A DNA stretch of 9,799 bases from Candidatus Bathyarchaeota archaeon (GTDB lineage Archaea; Thermoproteota; Bathyarchaeia; 40CM-2-53-6): NCBI GenBank assembly GCA_005888675.1, contig VBBA01000026.1, positions 1 to 9,799 on the forward strand. The letters run 5' to 3'. The notes under the pieces were generated by a model. The model searched no databases, had not been told where the DNA came from, and saw only the letters and a program-made list of their open reading frames with translations. A program made the position numbers and the translations under genes. Positions 7,127 through 9,799 of the stretch are shown piece by piece. Numbering within the stretch: the stretch's first letter is position 1; every line of letters begins with the position of its first letter.

Positions 7127-7159
7127 AAGGACCTCATCTCCAAACCCCCTCCCTTCTGT

Positions 7160-7167
7160 CTTTATTC
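7160..7167 (+). promoter_or_regulatory. Weak candidate TATA element for the four-helix membrane protein
   Basis: CTTTATTC lies about 60 nt before the ATG at 7226, which would give a leader of about 35 nt including the ribosome binding site. It sits in a pyrimidine-rich stretch, so the assignment is weak. Read-through from the VOC gene is the alternative. Confidence 0.2.
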
Positions 7168-7214
7168 TCTCTACGGGCGATAGCTACAAATTCTCAGAAT
7201 CAATTGCGCAGCGT

Positions 7215-7219
7215 GAGGT
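7215..7219 (+). promoter_or_regulatory. Ribosome binding site for the four-helix membrane protein
   Basis: GAGGT, within GTGAGGTAA, sits 6 nt before the ATG at 7226. It matches the purine-rich complement of the archaeal and bacterial 16S 3' tail and is the clearest such site in the window. It fixes the start of the following gene. Confidence 0.6.
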
Positions 7220-7225
7220 AACGCA

Positions 7226-7675
7226 ATGTCCACGGTACAACAGAGACCGAATGTTCAGAATTCGGCGTCGTCCAGCATCAAAATCGTTCGCATCATCACG
7301 GCAATCCAAGTCATAAGACTTGCAGGGATCCAGTTGTTCATAAAAGGACAAGCTGGAATATTCCCAAGCTACTTCGCGTATCCTTTTGGGATAGGCGATC
7401 TGTTCATCGGGCTGTTCGCGCTACCAATAGCCTACATGCTCCGTACTGGAGGAACTAGAAAGTACGCCCTTGTGATCGCGTGGAACTCGGTTGGACTAGC
7501 GGATCTCCTGTTCGCTTCCACGGTGGCTTCATATGGAGGGCTCAATCCGACAATAATAACCGATCTTCAAACTGCACTAGTTGTAGTACCAGTCAGTATG
7601 CTACTGCATGTTGTTACCATCGCTTTACTCATTACAAAACCTCTCAAACAGTTCTTCTCCGAATCTAGTGTCTGA
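7226..7675 (+). CDS. Conserved four-helix membrane protein of unknown function
   Basis: A 149-aa integral membrane protein. Four hydrophobic segments lie at about residues 18-38, 52-72, 80-104 and 116-137, with a Ser/Gln/Asn-rich N-terminal tail of about 17 residues and a short charged C-terminus. The block YFAYPFGIGDLFIGLFALPIA (about 49-69) resembles a motif I recall from uncharacterised bacterial and eukaryotic small membrane proteins (roughly LPxxFAxPAGxGDxxVG). No function can be named from this. The start is supported by a GAGGT site. The 3' end overlaps the 3' end of the opposing TMEM175-like gene by 11 nt, so the two transcripts are complementary at their ends. No catalytic residues or transport motif are recognisable. 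Confidence 0.8.
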   Translation: MSTVQQRPNVQNSASSSIKIVRIITAIQVIRLAGIQLFIKGQAGIFPSYFAYPFGIGDLFIGLFALPIAYMLRTGGTRKYALVIAWNSVGLADLLFASTVASYGGLNPTIITDLQTALVVVPVSMLLHVVTIALLITKPLKQFFSESSV

Positions 7676-8336
7676 CGTTTCTGCGAGTGAAATGAACATC
7701 CAGATGGCTCGGGATGATGAAATAGACCGCCGCGGAGGCGTAGAGAACCATGCTCAGCCATGTGCTGACGAAGGACAAAACTATGGCAGCCGTGAAGATG
7801 ATCGGACCGGTGATTATTCTCCTGCCAGCTATGCTCACAATGTGCTGGTCCAAGTCACGGTCAACGAGTCGGTGCCCGGAGGTAACGTACCACCAGATTG
7901 TACGAAGTAAGATACTGCAAAGCATGAGATTACCCCCGTACAGAATCACTGCCGCCTGATCGGTCAGGTTTCTGCCTAGAAGGGCCGTGGTGAATGGAAG
8001 CAAGCCGACGGATATCAAGAAGGCTATGTTGATCCAGAGAAGTATCCGATCAGTCCGTCGAACATAATGGAATAGGTTGTGATGACCGACCCAATAAACG
8101 CCAAGGATTACAAAACTGATTATGTAGGTAAGCACTGCTGGAAGTAAGCCGGACAATTGGCCGAGCTCATCGATCAGTTGTTGTGCGGGTGGTTCACTCC
8201 CTGAAGGCTGCGTAATCACTGGAATGGTGAGACTGAGAACTAGGATTGTCATGACAGTTGCGAAAATACCATCTGTGAGAGCCTCGATCCTGTTTTTGCC
8301 CAGGCCAAGAGTCTCATTACCTTCGGTTGAGGTCAT
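7665..8336 (-). CDS. TMEM175 family (DUF1211) potassium channel-like protein
   Basis: A 223-aa integral membrane protein of the TMEM175 family, whose studied prokaryotic members form tetrameric potassium-permeable channels with one six-helix repeat per chain. The family hallmark near the N-terminus is present as RIEALTDGIFATVMTILVL (residues 16-34). The usual FSD is here LTD, keeping Asp but changing Phe to Leu and Ser to Thr. Hydrophobic segments lie at about 18-41, 63-83, 98-115, 127-150, 163-185 and 190-208. GHHNLFHYVRRTDRILLWIN (84-103) and LLPFTTALL (112-120) match conserved loops of the family. ATG at 8336 was preferred to a GTG at 8411, since the 25 extra residues are basic, unlike the family, and a TATA-like box falls inside that extension. 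Likely role: ion leak or membrane potential control. Confidence 0.9.
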   Translation of the reverse strand: MTSTEGNETLGLGKNRIEALTDGIFATVMTILVLSLTIPVITQPSGSEPPAQQLIDELGQLSGLLPAVLTYIISFVILGVYWVGHHNLFHYVRRTDRILLWINIAFLISVGLLPFTTALLGRNLTDQAAVILYGGNLMLCSILLRTIWWYVTSGHRLVDRDLDQHIVSIAGRRIITGPIIFTAAIVLSFVSTWLSMVLYASAAVYFIIPSHLDVHFTRRNVRH

Positions 8337-8368
8337 CGCTGCCAAATGGTGAGGAGGATTGAAACCTT

Positions 8369-8378
8369 CTTTATGTTT
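8369..8378 (-). promoter_or_regulatory. Candidate TATA box for the TMEM175-like gene
   Basis: On the minus strand this reads AAACATAAAG, centred about 37 nt before the ATG at 8336. This is the same geometry as the better box of the second VOC gene, implying a leader of about 12 nt. It lies inside the frame of the longer GTG-started version and so argues against that start. Confidence 0.35.
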
Positions 8379-8472
8379 TGGTGCACACCTCTTGAGACGA
8401 GTTGGTCTCACCGTAGGTTCCTATCCAAATGTAAAGAAATGGAGGCCTCACGTCAGCCGCCCTAGAAATGGA

Positions 8473-8751
8473 TTACTTCTTGAACTTTTTGCAGTCGCAC
8501 TTGTACCCGTACCCCGAATACTCGCACCGCGGAGTGTGCATCGTCGCGGGATGTGTGCAACTTGAGCAGTACTCTTGTCCCGCGATCTGACCAGAGGGTC
8601 CCCTCATCCCCGGACAGACTCTGTGTACCATGCGATCCTCTTGCCTGCCCTTCAGACCTGTCTTCATCTTCACAACGACCACATCCTCCTCCGGGAGCCG
8701 AATGGGATTGTGACACTTCGGACACAGGTTCTTGCTCAAGGATGTGGACAT
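8473..8751 (-). CDS. Small zinc-binding protein with two Cys clusters
   Basis: A 92-aa soluble protein with a conventional ATG start. The first possible zinc site uses CPKC (Cys10, Cys13), perhaps completed by Cys46 of VCPG and another residue. The second cluster is dense: CSSC (62, 65), His67, His72, Cys76, then CDC (85, 87) followed by the basic end KKFKK. A CxxCxH...H...C...CxCxxF arrangement is common in small archaeal proteins of unknown role. The central part is Lys/Arg rich. It may bind nucleic acid or act as a protein adaptor, but no function is established by the sequence. It is on the same strand as the TMEM175-like gene, 136 nt upstream of it. No convincing TATA box was picked; TTCTTTAAT-like sequence lies 30-40 nt before the start. 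Confidence 0.8.
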   Translation of the reverse strand: MSTSLSKNLCPKCHNPIRLPEEDVVVVKMKTGLKGRQEDRMVHRVCPGMRGPSGQIAGQEYCSSCTHPATMHTPRCEYSGYGYKCDCKKFKK

Positions 8752-9068
8752 AGCAGAGCTGCTCGATTATGCTAACCGGGACATTAAAGAAGATGAATCA
8801 TAATGGCGAAACCGTCTTGCATTAGTGTACCTTCGACAAGGGATAAGCAAAAGATCGGTTGCTGCTAGCCATGTCCAAGAATCCAGGTATCCATTTCTTT
8901 CTCAGGATTCCCATTTCTGCCCATTCGGTTTCCTTCACTTCCGAGCACTGGTTTCCCCCAGGAATTCGCGTACCCGCATATGTGATTCGAGATGCTGGGA
9001 CCCGCCCGCTCGGTATAAGCCCAGCACATATGGAAAATAGAGAGGAATACCTCCTGCAATTGAAGGGT
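8752..9068. other. Gap between the two zinc-binding genes
   Basis: About 317 nt without a convincing gene. Open frames exist on both strands (for example plus 8859-9215 and minus 8822-9115), but their products have no recognisable domain and overlap each other and the neighbouring real gene. The only structure I see is the long interrupted inverted repeat at 8977-9032. On the minus strand this region would be the leader of the 92-aa zinc protein if that gene were transcribed from the upstream membrane zinc-ribbon gene. Confidence 0.5.
8977..9032. repeat. Interrupted inverted repeat
   Basis: Outer arms CATATGT (8977-8983) and ACATATG (9026-9032) and inner arms GCTGGG (8994-8999) and CCCAGC (9020-9025) give 13 perfect pairs. 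The left arms are interrupted by a 10-nt bulge, while the right arms are contiguous. The apical loop of 20 nt is GC rich. It could fold in RNA of either strand. No T-run follows, so a terminator role is not indicated. Confidence 0.5.
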
Positions 9069-9359
9069 CTAGAACATGTTCGAGCCGCACCTTCGACAGT
9101 GAATTGCGGACTCATAGTTCAACATGTAGCAATGTCGACACCTTACCTTGGGAACGGGCGGCTTGTCCCAGCGGCTGTAGCCGGAGAGGCCCAATGCCAA
9201 GCATGCAATCCCTAACGTCAAAACGAACCAGCCGGTCACAAGATAGAAAATGTTCGCCGTCCAGGAAGCTATCAATGCTATCCCTATCATCATTATCAAT
9301 AGACCGAATCCCATGATCCAGAAACCAATGTTGTTCGGGCCGTAAGACTGCAAGCTCAA
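9069..9359 (-). CDS. Two-helix membrane protein with C-terminal zinc ribbon
   Basis: A 96-aa protein with two hydrophobic helices at about residues 10-31 and 36-58, a short linker rich in Trp, Lys and Pro, and a C-terminal zinc ribbon with Cys74, Cys77, Cys88 and Cys91 (CRHC and CRRC). The charged linker and ribbon after the second helix suggest that both ends lie in the cytoplasm. This layout, a membrane hairpin plus a zinc ribbon, recurs in small uncharacterised archaeal proteins; a scaffolding or sensing role is only a guess. The start is TTG at 9359 (TTG at 9353 is also possible): no ATG or GTG precedes it in frame before the stop at 9399-9401. No strong ribosome binding site is seen. It is the most upstream member of a minus-strand run with the 92-aa zinc protein and the TMEM175-like channel. 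Confidence 0.8.
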   Translation of the reverse strand: MSLQSYGPNNIGFWIMGFGLLIMMIGIALIASWTANIFYLVTGWFVLTLGIACLALGLSGYSRWDKPPVPKVRCRHCYMLNYESAIHCRRCGSNMF

Positions 9360-9799
9360 TCTATGGCAGCATTCTTGTTCCGCATCGAAACGGTGTTGTT
9401 ACTTCTCTTCGCGTTGAGGATCGTACCTTTTCAAGGATTATGATGTCCACTTGACCCACAGGAATATCCGAGATTATACATTTAGAAACCAAGCTTATCA
9501 GCCAGATCGGTTTCTCGGAATTAACGGATCGTAGTTGAAAATCAACGAGGAATGGCACCGAAGACATCCGACGCCAAAAACCCCTCCAAGACAGAGAGGC
9601 TCATATCGCATTCCGACAGGCTGTCAAATGTGCGTGCACGCCAATGCCGAAATCATTGCAAGAGGAAGTTAGAATTTTCTCAAAGAAAACAGGGGCTTAG
9701 TCGTCGAGGGTAGGGAGGAGACAGCTTGGTTCGGCTAGCGGCGGGGATTCCGGAAGTACAGTGACTGATACCGCTCAGATCCACGACCGTTACCATTGC
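9360..9799. other. Right-hand region without a convincing gene
   Basis: This 440-nt stretch holds only weak candidates. On the minus strand, an open frame from ATG 9567 to a stop at 9361-9363 (68 codons) ends one base before the membrane zinc-ribbon start, but its product shows no domain. An AT-rich element ATTATACATTTAG near 9473-9485 could be a TATA box in either direction. GGGAGGAG at 9713-9720 looks like a ribosome binding site, but only a very short TTG-started frame follows it. No tRNA or rRNA is visible. Confidence 0.45.
9552..9713 (+). CDS. Possible small basic protein, doubtful
   Basis: A 53-codon ATG frame encoding a Lys/Arg/Ser-rich product with a QCRNHCKRK stretch. A TATA-like element lies about 70 nt upstream. 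A GAGGA sits directly before the ATG, which is too close for normal ribosome binding. There is no recognisable domain, and such a frame can occur by chance. It is listed because it is the only plus-strand candidate in this otherwise empty stretch. Confidence 0.2.
   Translation: MAPKTSDAKNPSKTERLISHSDRLSNVRARQCRNHCKRKLEFSQRKQGLSRRG

Noticed and set aside
7700..7730. GGATGATGA resembling a C/D-box RNA element
   Set aside because: It lies inside the channel coding sequence and I found no matching D box or partner boxes at proper distances.
8337..8411. GTG-started 25-residue extension of the TMEM175-like protein
   Set aside because: It is basic, is unlike family N-termini and contains a TATA-like element. 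The ATG at 8336 gives the usual length.
8830..9099. ACCTTCGACA occurring twice about 260 nt apart
   Set aside because: A single 10-nt match with unrelated flanks, one copy being inside a coding region. Expected by chance.
8822..9115. 97-codon minus-strand frame in the gap between zinc-binding genes
   Set aside because: It has no domain, mixed composition, and overlap with the 3' end of the membrane zinc-ribbon gene, which has clear helices and Cys pairs.
8859..9215. 118-codon open frame on the plus strand
   Set aside because: It overlaps the membrane zinc-ribbon gene on the other strand, has no recognisable domain or promoter, and competes with several equally long frames in the same place.

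Overview
The window most likely comes from an archaeon of roughly even base composition (about 50% GC by eye). The reasons are TATA-like boxes about 27-40 nt before several starts instead of bacterial -35/-10 pairs, very short or absent leaders, one clear GAGGT ribosome binding site matching the archaeal 16S tail, several TTG starts, and small zinc-ribbon proteins. The phylum cannot be fixed from the sequence. A TACK-group (Thermoproteota-like) archaeon is a guess, and a bacterium is not formally excluded.

Layout. Positions 1-1062 hold the 3' part of a DEAD-box RNA helicase with an arginine-rich repeat tail. It is followed on the same strand by a PhnB-like VOC protein (1149-1604). Facing these, on the minus strand, is an overlapping pair (3719 down to 1646): a tandem GNAT acetyltransferase, then a C45-type (penicillin acyltransferase-like) Ntn hydrolase. 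A short divergent control region (3720-3838) separates that pair from a plus-strand ABC-2 exporter operon (3839-6497), made of one ATPase and two different permeases joined by stop/start overlaps. After a 215-nt spacer with a direct repeat, a weak hairpin and a good TATA box comes a second VOC protein (6713-7126). Next is a four-helix membrane protein of unknown function (7226-7675). Its 3' end overlaps, tail to tail, a minus-strand TMEM175-type channel (8336 down to 7665). Upstream of the channel, on the same strand, lie a 92-aa zinc-binding protein and a 96-aa two-helix membrane protein with a C-terminal zinc ribbon. The last 440 nt hold no convincing gene.

How the genes may work together. 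The clear transcription units are the three-gene exporter and the GNAT-C45 pair. The pair combines an acyl-transfer enzyme with an amide-bond hydrolase/acyltransferase and shares a control region with an exporter. That is compatible with modifying and exporting a small acylated compound, but this is inference. The remaining genes look like ordinary accessory or housekeeping genes. I see no phage, transposon, CRISPR, tRNA or rRNA signal, and nothing that clearly amounts to a new defence or mobile system.
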